From contig WHSN01000016.1 of assembly GCA_009380045.1 (NCBI GenBank), forward strand, positions 1 to 39,909: a stretch of 39,909 nt of DNA, read 5' to 3'. Position 1 is the first letter of the stretch; every line of letters starts with the position of its first letter. The DNA is from Luteitalea sp. (lineage in GTDB: Bacteria > Acidobacteriota > Vicinamibacteria > Vicinamibacterales > CAVVIG01). The position numbers and the translations under genes were made by a program. Positions 23,973-32,661 of the stretch are shown here, piece by piece. The notes below the pieces were generated by a model, which saw only the letters and a list, made by a program, of their open reading frames with translations, did not search any database and was not told the DNA's origin.

Positions 23973-24803
23973 CTAGATCGGCTCGATCTCGAAGCTGATG
24001 TCGATGGCCGGGGCCGAGTGCGTGAGCGCTCCGACCGACACGAAGTCCGCTCCCGTCGCCGCCAGCTCCGGCAGCCGTTCGAGGGTCACACCGCCGGAAA
24101 TCTCGGTCTGTGCACGGCCGCGGGCGCGAGCCACCGCGGCCCGGATGTCGCCGGTTGACATGTTGTCCAGCAGCACGATGTCCGCGCCGGCATCGAGCGC
24201 CTCGTCCACCTCGGCGAGCGTCTGCGCCTCGACTTCGAGCCGCAGGTCCGGACGGCGCGCGCGGGCGGCGTTCACCGCCGCCTTGACGCCGCCGGCCAGC
24301 CGCACGTGATTGTCTTTGATCAGGATCGCGTCGTAGAGCCCGACACGATGGTTGGTCGCGCCGCCGGCCGCGACAGCGTATTTTTCAAGGGCTCGGAGGG
24401 TCGGTGTGGTCTTGCGGGTATCGAGCACCGTGATGCGGCCGGAGGCCGCGACCACGAACTGACGCGTCCGCGTGGCGATGCCGGACATGCGTTGAAGAAA
24501 GTTCAGCGCGGTGCGCTCGCCGACCAGCAGCGTCCGCGCGAGGCCGACGAGGTGCCCGATCTCGTCACCGCTGACCGCCGACTCGCCGTCGGCCTTGTCG
24601 AACCGCGCCTCAATCCCCGGCTCGATCTCCTGGAACACGGCGATCGCGACGTCAATCCCCGCGAGCACGCAAGCAGCCTTGACCAGGAACCTGCCGCGGG
24701 CACGTTGATCCGCCCGAACCGTCGCCTCGGTCGTGACGTCCCCCGCCCCGAGATCCTCCTCGATCGCGCGGCGGACGATGGCGCGGTATTGATCAGGATG
24801 CAG
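23973..24803 (-). CDS. nadC: Nicotinate-nucleotide pyrophosphorylase NadC (start probably CTG)
   Basis: NadC converts quinolinate and PRPP to nicotinate mononucleotide in NAD synthesis. The visible GTG (24666-24668) would give only 231 residues and lose the N-terminal domain. The frame is open upstream and reads HPDQYRAIVRRAIEEDLGAG then DVTTEATV, a normal NadC N-terminus. No ATG, GTG or TTG occurs there. CTG 24801-24803 gives 276 residues, the usual length, and has GAGG six bases upstream. It overlaps the valS end by 11 bases. Core motifs are RKTTPTLRALEKYAVAAGG, HRVGLYDAILIKDNH and EVEAQTLAEVDEAL. A start error in the assembly is an alternative. Confidence 0.92.
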   Translation of the reverse strand: MHPDQYRAIVRRAIEEDLGAGDVTTEATVRADQRARGRFLVKAACVLAGIDVAIAVFQEIEPGIEARFDKADGESAVSGDEIGHLVGLARTLLVGERTALNFLQRMSGIATRTRQFVVAASGRITVLDTRKTTPTLRALEKYAVAAGGATNHRVGLYDAILIKDNHVRLAGGVKAAVNAARARRPDLRLEVEAQTLAEVDEALDAGADIVLLDNMSTGDIRAAVARARGRAQTEISGGVTLERLPELAATGADFVSVGALTHSAPAIDISFEIEPI

Positions 24804-27426
24804 GCGGGGCCTCGTAGCCAGCGACCACGATCTCGCACGACTCTCCTTGTGCCAGCTCGAACTGCTGCACGCGCAGCGCCGACTTCAGGTCCCGCTCGAC
24901 CGGCGTCATCAACACCAAGGTCCCGGCCTCCGCCTTGATCGTGACGCGCGTGATCGGAATCCTGAGCGGCTGCTTCGATTCCGAACGCTGCTTCCGAACC
25001 TCGAACAGGACGCGGGCCGCCCAGTCGTAGGTCTGCTGATCGGACATGCGCTGCCGATCGGAGTGATCGGGCACCAGGCGTTGCAGCTCGTCGCGGGTCG
25101 GCCACGCTGAAGTGTGGACCGACCCCCCTTGCCACCACGACCAGATTTCCTCGGTGACAAACGGCAGGTACGGCGCAAACAGGCGAAGCATGACCGAAAG
25201 GGCTGCCGCAAGCGCCGAATTCGCCGATGCCGCCCCTTCGGGCCCCTGATCGCCGTACCGGCGCCCTTTCACGAGCTCGAGGTAGTCGTCGCAGAACCGC
25301 CAGAAGAACTCTTCCGTCCGCTGCAGAACCCGCGCGTAGTCGTAGGCATCGAGCGACCGGGTCGCTTCGTCCACAACCTCTGCCAGGTTGCGCAGCATGG
25401 CGCAATCGACCGCTGCCGTAATCGGGCCCTGCGGCGTGGCGGACGCCAGCGCGAACCTGGACGCATTCAGCAGCTTGATCGCCAGCCGCCGGCCCACGCG
25501 CATCTGGTTGGTGTCGAAGGCGGTGTCCGTGCCGGGACGGCCGCTGGCTGCCCAGTAACGGACGCCGTCCGACCCGTGCTCATCGAGCAGCCCCATCGGG
25601 GTGACGACGTTTCCTTTCGACTTCGACATCTTCTTGCGGTCGGGATCGAGCACCCAGCCGGAGATCGCGGCGTTGGTCCACGGCAGCGAGCCGTGCTCGA
25701 GGTGCGCGCGCAGCACCGAGTCGAACAGCCAGGTTCGGATGATGTCGTGCGCCTGTGGCCGCAGGTCCATGGGAAACGTCTTCGCAAACAACGCCTCGTC
25801 ATCCGGCCACCCGCAGGCGATCTGCGGCGTGAGCGACGAGGTGGCCCAGGTGTCCATCACGTCGGGGTCGCCGACGAAGCCGCCGGATGCCCCTCGCTGA
25901 TCGGCCCGATAGCCATCGGGAACATCCGTGGACGGATCGACCGGCAGCTGGTCCTCGCGGGCGGCGATCGGCCGCCCGTACTCGATGCGCCCGTCGTTCG
26001 ACAGCGGATACCAGACCGGGAACGGCACCCCGAAGAAGCGCTGCCGGCTCACGCACCAGTCGCCGTTCAGGCCGTTGGTCCAGTTCTCGTATCGAGCCCG
26101 CATGTAAGGCGGATGCCACTGCAGCTCGCGGCCACGCGCGAGCAGCGCCTCACGGAACTCGATTGTCTTGAAGAACCACTGCCGGCTGGTGATGATCTCC
26201 AGCGGACGGTCGCCCTTCTCGAAGAACTTCACGGCGTGCGTAATCGCGCGAGGCTCGCCGACGAGGTCGCCCGCATCCCGCAACTGATCAGCGATTCTCG
26301 CCCGCGCCTTGGCCGCCGACAGGCGCGCGAGCTGGTCGTAGAAGGCCTGAGCACGGCCTGGATCGGACGATTCCCAGCCCGGCGACCCCCACAGGAGCGG
26401 CCGAAGCGTGCCGTCGGTCTGGATCACGGCGCGAACCGGCAGGTTCAGCTCCCGCCACCATGTCACATCCGTGATGTCGCCGAACGTGCAGATCATCGCG
26501 ATGCCGCTTCCCTTCTGGGGGTCGGCGAGCGCGTGCGCCCGCACCGGCACGCGGACGCCGAAGAGCGGCGTCATCACGTCCTGACCAAACAGTGGCCGAT
26601 AGCGCTCGTCGTCTGGGTGCGCCACAAGCGCCACGCAGGCGGGGATGAGCTCTGGGCGCGTCGTCTCGATCTCCACGTGACCGCTGCCGAACGACGACGT
26701 GCCTGCCGACGCCACCGGGAACCTGATGCGGTGATAGGCGCCTGGCATCTCGCGATCTTCGAGCTCTGCCTGCGCCACCGCTGTCTTGAAATCAACGTCC
26801 CAGAGCGTCGGCGCCTCGACCTGATACGCCAGACCGCGCCTCAGCAACCTCAGGAACGCGTACTGCGACACCCTCTGCGCCCGTGGGCTGATGGTGGCGT
26901 ATGTCATCGACCAGTCTACCGACAGGCCGAGCGACTTCCAGAGCTGCTCGAACGCCTTCTCGTCCTCCGCGGTCAGGCGGTTGCACAGCTCGATGAAGTT
27001 CGGACGGGAGATCGAGACCGGCTGCTTGCCCGGCGCCGGTGGCGGGACGAAGCCGGGCTCGTAGGGCAGCGACGGATCGCACCGCACGCCGTAGTAGTTC
27101 TGAACCCGGCGTTCAGTCGGAAGGCCGTTGTCGTCCCACCCCATGGGGTAGAACACGGCCTTGCCGCGCATGCGCTGAAAGCGCGCGATGAGGTCGGTGT
27201 GGGTGTACGAGAACACATGACCGACGTGGAGCGAGCCGCTGACGGTCGGTGGCGGCGTGTCGATCGAGTAGACATCGGCTCTGGCGCGGGATCGGTCGAA
27301 CCGGTACACGCCTTCGCGCTCCCAGCGGGGAATCCACTTGGCTTCAAGCCCCTCGAGGGCCGGCTTTTCCGGCAGCCGCAAGCGCGCGGGGTCGAGCGTG
27401 GTGAGGGCGGACGACGAACCGGGCAT
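24793..27426 (-). CDS. valS: Valyl-tRNA synthetase (actinobacterial/archaeal-like form)
   Basis: This 877-residue class I synthetase charges tRNA-Val. The HIGH-equivalent HVGH is at 67-70 (TVSGSLHVGHVFSYTHTDL) and KMSKS is exact at 599-603. The catalytic core reads PMGWDDNGLPTERRVQNYYG rather than the GTDHAGIATQ found in most bacterial ValS. As far as I recall, this DDNGLPTER form occurs in Actinobacteria, rickettsiae and archaea. The C-terminal coiled-coil arm of E. coli-type ValS seems absent. It heads the valS-nadC-birA-coaX cluster and has a leaderless-type -10 element. Confidence 0.95.
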   Translation of the reverse strand: MPGSSSALTTLDPARLRLPEKPALEGLEAKWIPRWEREGVYRFDRSRARADVYSIDTPPPTVSGSLHVGHVFSYTHTDLIARFQRMRGKAVFYPMGWDDNGLPTERRVQNYYGVRCDPSLPYEPGFVPPPAPGKQPVSISRPNFIELCNRLTAEDEKAFEQLWKSLGLSVDWSMTYATISPRAQRVSQYAFLRLLRRGLAYQVEAPTLWDVDFKTAVAQAELEDREMPGAYHRIRFPVASAGTSSFGSGHVEIETTRPELIPACVALVAHPDDERYRPLFGQDVMTPLFGVRVPVRAHALADPQKGSGIAMICTFGDITDVTWWRELNLPVRAVIQTDGTLRPLLWGSPGWESSDPGRAQAFYDQLARLSAAKARARIADQLRDAGDLVGEPRAITHAVKFFEKGDRPLEIITSRQWFFKTIEFREALLARGRELQWHPPYMRARYENWTNGLNGDWCVSRQRFFGVPFPVWYPLSNDGRIEYGRPIAAREDQLPVDPSTDVPDGYRADQRGASGGFVGDPDVMDTWATSSLTPQIACGWPDDEALFAKTFPMDLRPQAHDIIRTWLFDSVLRAHLEHGSLPWTNAAISGWVLDPDRKKMSKSKGNVVTPMGLLDEHGSDGVRYWAASGRPGTDTAFDTNQMRVGRRLAIKLLNASRFALASATPQGPITAAVDCAMLRNLAEVVDEATRSLDAYDYARVLQRTEEFFWRFCDDYLELVKGRRYGDQGPEGAASANSALAAALSVMLRLFAPYLPFVTEEIWSWWQGGSVHTSAWPTRDELQRLVPDHSDRQRMSDQQTYDWAARVLFEVRKQRSESKQPLRIPITRVTIKAEAGTLVLMTPVERDLKSALRVQQFELAQGESCEIVVAGYEAPPAS

Positions 27427-27432
27427 CCGATG

Positions 27433-27438
27433 ATCTTA
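27433..27438 (-). promoter_or_regulatory. -10 element for leaderless valS
   Basis: TAAGAT on the minus strand is followed by six bases (CATCGG) and ATG 27426. It is the same hexamer and spacing as for mobA and the 34737 gene. No -35 consensus is visible. Confidence 0.5.
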
Positions 27439-27452
27439 TTTGATGTTGGACC

Positions 27453-27476
27453 CGCGCGGACAGCCGCTGCCGCGCG
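27453..27476 (-). terminator. Strong GC hairpin after the methylmalonyl-CoA mutase genes
   Basis: CGCGCGG (27453-27459) and CCGCGCG (27470-27476) form a perfect 7-bp stem. Inside it CAG/CTG adds 3 bp after a bulged A, leaving a 3-base loop. There is no T-tract, so an intrinsic terminator is uncertain. Its position, after the mutase stop and before the valS -10 element, suits transcription end or insulation. Confidence 0.4.
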
Positions 27477-27519
27477 CTGACGGGAGAGACATCGGGACGC
27501 CCGCCCGATTTCGAGGCAA

Positions 27520-27918
27520 CTACACCCGGACGCGGGCATGGGCGGTGATGAAGTCGATGATGTCCTTCATCGGCGTGCCCGGGAGGAAGATGCCCTTGAC
27601 CCCGATTTCCTTGAGCCGGGGAACGTCGACGTCAGGAATGATCCCGCCGATCACGACCAGCACGTCGTCGAGCCCCTTCTCTTTCAACAGATCCATCAGT
27701 TTCGGGGCGATGTGGTTGTGCGCGCCTGAGAGAATCGACAGGCCGATCACGTCGGCATCCTCTTGCAGCGCCGCGCCGACGATCTGTTCGGGCGTCTGCC
27801 GGAGGCCGGTGTAGATCACCTCCATGCCCGCGTCGCGAAGGGCACGGGCGATGACCTTGGCCCCTCGATCGTGCCCGTCCAACCCGGGCTTGGCTATGAC
27901 CACGCGCAGTTTACGCAT
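27520..27918 (-). CDS. Methylmalonyl-CoA mutase, B12-binding subunit
   Basis: This 132-residue protein is the cobalamin-binding part of methylmalonyl-CoA mutase. It has the DxHxxG motif (D14, H16, G19 in [11 protein letters not shown]), whose His ligates cobalt. LSILSGAHN and [20 protein letters not shown] are further signatures. It is encoded separately from the catalytic subunit, as in some archaea and thermophilic bacteria where a two-gene mutase is known. It interconverts methylmalonyl-CoA and succinyl-CoA together with the upstream gene. The 57-base gap between them has a perfect 19-bp tandem duplication. Confidence 0.95.
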   Translation of the reverse strand: MRKLRVVIAKPGLDGHDRGAKVIARALRDAGMEVIYTGLRQTPEQIVGAALQEDADVIGLSILSGAHNHIAPKLMDLLKEKGLDDVLVVIGGIIPDVDVPRLKEIGVKGIFLPGTPMKDIIDFITAHARVRV

Positions 27919-27927
27919 CGGACATTC

Positions 27928-27965
27928 TTGAATCCTGCAATCCTGCTTGAATCCTGCAATCCTGC
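27928..27965. repeat. Perfect 19-bp tandem duplication in the mutase gap
   Basis: TTGAATCCTGCAATCCTGC occurs twice without mismatch (27928-27946 and 27947-27965). Each copy contains two AATCCTGC octamers. The repeat sits between the stop of the catalytic subunit and the start of the B12-binding subunit. Confidence 0.9.
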
Positions 27966-27975
27966 CATTCGGAGA

Positions 27976-29625
27976 TCAGAGGACGGGTCGTTCCTCGTAC
28001 TCGCCCCACACGTCACGAAGCGCGTCGCACATTTCGCCCAGCGTCGCGTAGGCGCGTACGGCATCGAGGATCGGCGGCATCAGGTTTCCGCTGCCAACCG
28101 CCACCGCGCGCAAGCGGTCGAGCGCACGGGCGACATCGGCGTTGTCGCGGGTCCTCCGCAACGACTCGAGCCGGGCCAGCTGGGTGTCGGCTGCGCGGTC
28201 GTCGATGTAGAGCCGATCGACGTGCACATCGGTCTGTTGCTCGAAGCCGTTCACGCCGACGACGATCTTCTCGTTCCGTTCGACCGCCTGCTGGTAGCGG
28301 TACGCGCTTTCCGCCACTTCTCTCTGCGGAAAACCCTCCTCGATCGCTTCCACCATCCCGCCCATCCGGTCGATCTGGTCGAAGTATGCGCGGGCGCCAT
28401 TCTCCAGATCCTTCGTCAACCGCTCGACGAAGTACGATCCGCCGAGCGGATCGACGACCTCGGTGACGCCGCTCTCGTGGGCGATGATCTGCTGGGTCCG
28501 CAGTGCCAGGGTCGCGGCCTCGGCCGTCGGCAGCGCCAGCGCCTCGTCGAGCGAGTTCGTGTGCAGCGAATTGGTGCCGCCGAGCACCGCCGACAGCGCC
28601 TGGATCGCCGTTCGGATCACGTTGTTGTGCGGCTGCTGGGCGGTCAGCGACACGCCGGCGGTCTGGCTGTGGAACCTGAGCTTCCAGGACCGCTCGTTCC
28701 TCGCCCCGAAGCGATCGCGCATCGCTTCGGCCCAGAGCGTCCGCGCCGCCCGATACTTGGCAATCTCCTCGAAAAAACCGCTGTGGGCGTTGAAAAAGAA
28801 CGACATCCGGGGCACGAAGTCGTCGACATCGAGCCCGGCGTCGACACCCCACTGAACGTATTCGATCCCGTCGCGCAGCGTGAACGCCAGCTCCTGCAAC
28901 GCCGTCGAACCTGCCTCGCGAATATGGTAGCCGCTCACCGAGATCGTGTTCCAGCGCGGCGCCTCGTTCGAGCAGAATGCGAACACGTCGGTGATCAGCC
29001 GCATCGACGGGCGCGGCGGAAAGATGTATTCCTTCTGGGCGATGAACTCCTTGAGAATGTCGTTCTGAATCGTGCCGGAGAGCGTCCGCCAGCCAGCGCC
29101 CTGCTTCTCGGCGACCACCAGATACATCGCTAAGACGATCGCGGCCGGTGAGTTGATGGTCATCGACGTCGTGATGTCGCCGACGGCGATGCCGTCGAAC
29201 AGCCGCTCCATGTCGGCGAGCGACGTGATGTTCACCCCGCACTTGCCGACTTCGCCGAGCGAGAGCTCGTGGTCGGGATCGCGTCCCATCAGGGTCGGCA
29301 GGTCGAACGCCACGCTCAGACCCGTGCCGCCGGCGCCCAACAGCCCCTTGTAGCGCGCGTTGGTGTCTTCCGGCGTCCCGAAGCCGGCAAACTGGCGCAT
29401 CGTCCAGAGCTTGCCGCGATAGCCGCTCGGATGAATGCCGCGCGTGTAGGGAAAATCGCCCGGGGCGGGCGGGTCGAGCGCCTCGACGTCGGCCGAGTAG
29501 AGCCGCTCGATCGGCCAGCCTGAGATCGTCGTGAACGCGACCTCGCGCTCAGGCGCGTCCGCAAGCGCCGGGGCCAGCGTTTCCCGCTCCCAGCGCTGCC
29601 TCTCGGTCTCCGCCGCAGTCCTCAT
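27976..29625 (-). CDS. Methylmalonyl-CoA mutase, catalytic (TIM-barrel) subunit
   Basis: This 549-residue protein binds the CoA substrate in its N-terminal TIM barrel. Typical regions are [50 protein letters not shown] and [14 protein letters not shown]. It lacks the C-terminal B12-binding domain, which is the next gene downstream. The pair works in propionate and branched-chain amino acid breakdown; the acyl-CoA dehydrogenases at 34826-37786 would fit the same flux. No meaB-type chaperone or epimerase gene is seen nearby. A TATAAT lies 8 bases upstream of the ATG. Confidence 0.96.
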   Translation of the reverse strand: MRTAAETERQRWERETLAPALADAPEREVAFTTISGWPIERLYSADVEALDPPAPGDFPYTRGIHPSGYRGKLWTMRQFAGFGTPEDTNARYKGLLGAGGTGLSVAFDLPTLMGRDPDHELSLGEVGKCGVNITSLADMERLFDGIAVGDITTSMTINSPAAIVLAMYLVVAEKQGAGWRTLSGTIQNDILKEFIAQKEYIFPPRPSMRLITDVFAFCSNEAPRWNTISVSGYHIREAGSTALQELAFTLRDGIEYVQWGVDAGLDVDDFVPRMSFFFNAHSGFFEEIAKYRAARTLWAEAMRDRFGARNERSWKLRFHSQTAGVSLTAQQPHNNVIRTAIQALSAVLGGTNSLHTNSLDEALALPTAEAATLALRTQQIIAHESGVTEVVDPLGGSYFVERLTKDLENGARAYFDQIDRMGGMVEAIEEGFPQREVAESAYRYQQAVERNEKIVVGVNGFEQQTDVHVDRLYIDDRAADTQLARLESLRRTRDNADVARALDRLRAVAVGSGNLMPPILDAVRAYATLGEMCDALRDVWGEYEERPVL

Positions 29626-29633
29626 CGGCTTGC

Positions 29634-29639
29634 ATTATA
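29634..29639 (-). promoter_or_regulatory. -10 element of the methylmalonyl-CoA mutase operon
   Basis: A perfect TATAAT lies 8 bases before ATG 29625 on the minus strand. Transcription would begin within a few bases of the start codon, so the mRNA is probably leaderless or nearly so. Confidence 0.5.
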
Positions 29640-29662
29640 GCGGCCGCTGGTCGCCGTTTGAC

Positions 29663-29668
29663 TATGAT
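29663..29668 (+). promoter_or_regulatory. -10-like element before the glutamate dehydrogenase gene
   Basis: TATGAT lies 8 bases before ATG 29677 on the plus strand. This mirrors the divergent TATAAT of the mutase gene in a gap of only 51 bases. Confidence 0.4.
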
Positions 29669-29676
29669 GGGGTCCT

Positions 29677-30927
29677 ATGGCGACCAACGGCTCGATCTTC
29701 GGGGCGATGCTTCAGGAATTCGACGGCGCGGCCCGCATCCTCAATCTCGAGCCAGGCATCTGGAAAATTCTCACTCACCCCAAGCGTCAGATCACCGTGT
29801 CCTGTCCGGTTCAGATGGACAACGGGGAGATCGAAGTGTTCACCGGCTACCGCGTGCAGTACAACATCACGCTCGGACCGGCCAAGGGCGGGATCCGCTA
29901 CCACCCGGGCGTGACGCTCGACGAAGTGACGGCGCTCGCGGCCTGGATGACGTGGAAGTGCGCGGTCGCGCACATTCCGTTCGGCGGGGGCAAAGGAGGG
30001 GTGATCTGTGATCCGACGCGCATGTCGCGGCGCGAGCTCGAGGCGCTGACGCGCCGATACGTCGCCGAGATCATCGACGCCATCGGACCGGAGAAGGACG
30101 TGCCCGCCCCGGACGTCAAAACCAACGATCAGGTCATGGCCTGGGTGATGGACACCTACAGCATGCACGTCGGCCACACCTCGACGGCCGTGGTCACCGG
30201 AAAACCGCTCGAGCTCGGCGGATCGCTCGGCCGCCGCGAGGCGACAGGGCGAGGCGTGATGATTGTGACGCGCGAGTCGGCGAAGCACCTCGGCTTCGAG
30301 ATCAAAGGCGCCACTGTCGCGCTGCAGGGATTCGGGAACGTCGGCTCGATCTCCGCCGAGCTCCTCGCCGAGCTCGGCGCCAGAATCGTCGCGATCGCGG
30401 ATTGGAAGGGCGGCGTCTACAACGGCGGAGGGCTCGACCTCGTGAAGCTGACCGATCACGTGCGTCAGCGTAAAACGGTGGACGGGTTCTCCGGCGGCGA
30501 TCCACTCACCAACGAAGAGCTGTTCAAGCTCGACGTCGACATCCTCATCCCGGCCGCGCTCGAGAACCAGATCACGATGGAGAATGCCCAGTCGATTCGG
30601 GCGAAGGTGGTAGTGGAAGGCGCGAACGGACCGACGACGCCGGACGCCCATCGCCATTTGCACGAGCGCGGCGTGATGGTGGTGCCCGACATCCTGGCGA
30701 ACAGCGGCGGCGTCACGACGTCGTACTTCGAGTGGGTTCAGGATCGCTACGGATACTTCTGGACCGAGAAGGAAGTGAACGAGCGGCTCGAGGCCAAGAT
30801 GTGCGAGGCGTTCGGCGCGGTTCTGCAGAACTCGCTCAAATTCCGCGTCGACCTGCGCACCGCCGCCTACATCGTCGCGATCAACCGCGTCGCCACCGTC
30901 ACCCGCATGCGTGGCATGTACGCCTGA
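29677..30927 (+). CDS. Glu/Leu/Phe/Val dehydrogenase, probably glutamate dehydrogenase
   Basis: This 416-residue protein is an NAD(P)-dependent amino acid dehydrogenase. It has the substrate-binding GPAKGGIRYHPGVTLDEV, the catalytic Lys region MTWKCAVAHIPFGGGKGG and KDVPAPDVKTNDQVMAW. The Rossmann motif GFGNVGS follows in the C-terminal half. The length and the C-terminus (AAYIVAINRVATVTRMRG) match bacterial GdhA/RocG-type enzymes, which interconvert glutamate and 2-oxoglutarate with ammonia. Branched-chain specificity cannot be excluded from sequence alone. It is divergent from the mutase operon and ends 9 bases from a convergent VWFA gene. Confidence 0.92.
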   Translation: MATNGSIFGAMLQEFDGAARILNLEPGIWKILTHPKRQITVSCPVQMDNGEIEVFTGYRVQYNITLGPAKGGIRYHPGVTLDEVTALAAWMTWKCAVAHIPFGGGKGGVICDPTRMSRRELEALTRRYVAEIIDAIGPEKDVPAPDVKTNDQVMAWVMDTYSMHVGHTSTAVVTGKPLELGGSLGRREATGRGVMIVTRESAKHLGFEIKGATVALQGFGNVGSISAELLAELGARIVAIADWKGGVYNGGGLDLVKLTDHVRQRKTVDGFSGGDPLTNEELFKLDVDILIPAALENQITMENAQSIRAKVVVEGANGPTTPDAHRHLHERGVMVVPDILANSGGVTTSYFEWVQDRYGYFWTEKEVNERLEAKMCEAFGAVLQNSLKFRVDLRTAAYIVAINRVATVTRMRGMYA

Positions 30928-30936
30928 GGGCGGTTC

Positions 30937-32658
30937 TCAGGGCGTGACGCGGAAGGTGACGGAATCGCGCACGGCGCCGTCCTCGGTGGACGCGGTCACC
31001 TCCACCACGTAATCGCCAGCCACCAATGACGCGAGCGGCACATCAATCTGGTAGCCGCCCGATCCGGGCGACCGCTCTGCCTTGAGCGCACGCATCACTC
31101 CGAAACGGTTGACCAGGCTCGCCGACACGGTGGGTGGATCACCGGCCGCATAGACCGGCACGCGGATCAGCAGGCGCTCGGCCCGGCTGAACTGCCGGGC
31201 GGCGACCGGCGCCGCATCCACGCTTGCCGCCACGCTCCGGAACTCCCGTGCGCTTCGCGTTCGGAGGACCTGCAGAGTGCCGAGCGTGAGTGGCCCGGGA
31301 AAGCTGCCGACGACCACCTCGCGCACGTCGGTGTCGAGCTGCTGAGACGCCGAGTCTTGGATGGACATGCGGACGCGCATCTTGCCAGGCGGCAATTCGA
31401 ACATCGCCCGTGTCTCTTCCCCGTCGGCCACATCCGTCGCCTGGCTCGAGGGAAGAACGGCGCCGTCGAACACCGTCGCGCCGGTGTCCGCACGCGACAC
31501 GGTGAGCGCGATCCTCGCCGGCACCTGCTGGCGCAATCGGTCGCCGGGCACGCGCGGTGCCGGCTCCCATACGAAGCTCACACGGGTGGCGCCGTCGCTG
31601 CCGGGAGCCATGCCGAACCAGGGACGGATAAGCGGACTGATCTTGTTGGCAACCGGCGCCGGCTCGCGACCGAGTCGCGTGGATCGAACCGGCGCGGGCG
31701 CCGCGACCCAGTATCCCCGCCGCGCGCGCAGCGTGACCCCTTTGCGGGTGGTCTGCATCTCGACCGGGTGGAACCGATCGCCGGGCCGCCGATCGCCGGG
31801 CTGAAGGGTCACCAGATAGTACCCGCTCGCATCGGACATCACAGCGTTCAGCCCTGCCGCCAGATCGTCGGTCGCGAGCAGCGCTCGGCCGGCCGTTTCG
31901 GCCGCGAGCGCCCGCAGCACGTCGCCTGCCGCACCTGCGTCCGCGGTGCTGCGGGGGGCGATCGGATAGATCGACACGTGATTCCGGTTGGCGGCGCGAA
32001 CCACGCTTTCGAGGGTCGGCAGCGGCTCGTCGCCGCGCACCCGCGATCGCCGCTGCAGGCCTCCGCTCACGACCACGAGCGTCTTGCGACCGCTCGTCGC
32101 CGCGCCCAGATGAATGGCCATCGCGTTCAACGCCGATACGGCGATCTGGTTGCGCGCCCGGTCGATCCGGGCGGGCGCCCACGCCAGGAAGTTCTGCTCG
32201 AAGGCCGAGCGAGGTGTGTAGTCTCCTTGGCGCCCTTCGAAGCTCTCAATCACCCGCGCCGCCGACTCGCGATCGGTGAGCTTGATGGCGAGGAGCGAAT
32301 CGAGCGGCTTGAAGACGGCGATGCGATCGTCTGCGCCCAGCCCGGTTCGGACGAAGCTCAGAAGGGCCTCACGCGTCCGGTCCGCCGCTGCTCCAGGCGC
32401 GGTGTGAAACTCGTCGAGGAAGATCCCGAATACCCGGCTGCGATCGCGAACGAACTCTGCGGAGGCGATTGGCCGAGGCAGGCCGTCCTCGAAAGCCGCG
32501 AAATCTCCAGGGTCAAGCGAGTCAACCCGCCGCCCGAGGCCGTCGGCGGCGATCACGTCGATCGTGGGCCGAGGTAACGGTCGAATCTGCTGGTCCTGAA
32601 ACGCCACGGCGTTCAAGGCGAGCGTGAACGCAGGCACAATCCGGAGCACCGCGCGCAT
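30937..32658 (-). CDS. VWFA-related secreted protein, second of a tandem pair
   Basis: This 573-residue protein starts with a short hydrophobic leader (AVLRIVPAFTLALNAVAF). It then shows the acidobacterial VWFA-related pattern: IDVIAADGLGRRVDSLDPGDF, VFGIFLDEFHTA in place of a classic MIDAS motif, RKTLVVVSGGL, a YYLVTLQPGDRRPGD segment and RRGYWVAA. The C-terminal part is beta-rich and ends in YVVEVTASTEDGAVRDSVTF. It starts 3 bases after the upstream homologue stops, so they are an operon pair. It is shorter and more diverged than its neighbour, and the start of its N-terminal domain is reduced. The function is unknown; the family is greatly expanded in Acidobacteriota. Confidence 0.85.
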   Translation of the reverse strand: MRAVLRIVPAFTLALNAVAFQDQQIRPLPRPTIDVIAADGLGRRVDSLDPGDFAAFEDGLPRPIASAEFVRDRSRVFGIFLDEFHTAPGAAADRTREALLSFVRTGLGADDRIAVFKPLDSLLAIKLTDRESAARVIESFEGRQGDYTPRSAFEQNFLAWAPARIDRARNQIAVSALNAMAIHLGAATSGRKTLVVVSGGLQRRSRVRGDEPLPTLESVVRAANRNHVSIYPIAPRSTADAGAAGDVLRALAAETAGRALLATDDLAAGLNAVMSDASGYYLVTLQPGDRRPGDRFHPVEMQTTRKGVTLRARRGYWVAAPAPVRSTRLGREPAPVANKISPLIRPWFGMAPGSDGATRVSFVWEPAPRVPGDRLRQQVPARIALTVSRADTGATVFDGAVLPSSQATDVADGEETRAMFELPPGKMRVRMSIQDSASQQLDTDVREVVVGSFPGPLTLGTLQVLRTRSAREFRSVAASVDAAPVAARQFSRAERLLIRVPVYAAGDPPTVSASLVNRFGVMRALKAERSPGSGGYQIDVPLASLVAGDYVVEVTASTEDGAVRDSVTFRVTP

Positions 32659-32661
32659 CGA

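Noticed and set aside
25114-27480. 788-codon open frame on the plus strand antisense to valS
   Set aside because: It mirrors the valS codons and shows no family motif; such frames arise from high GC at third positions.
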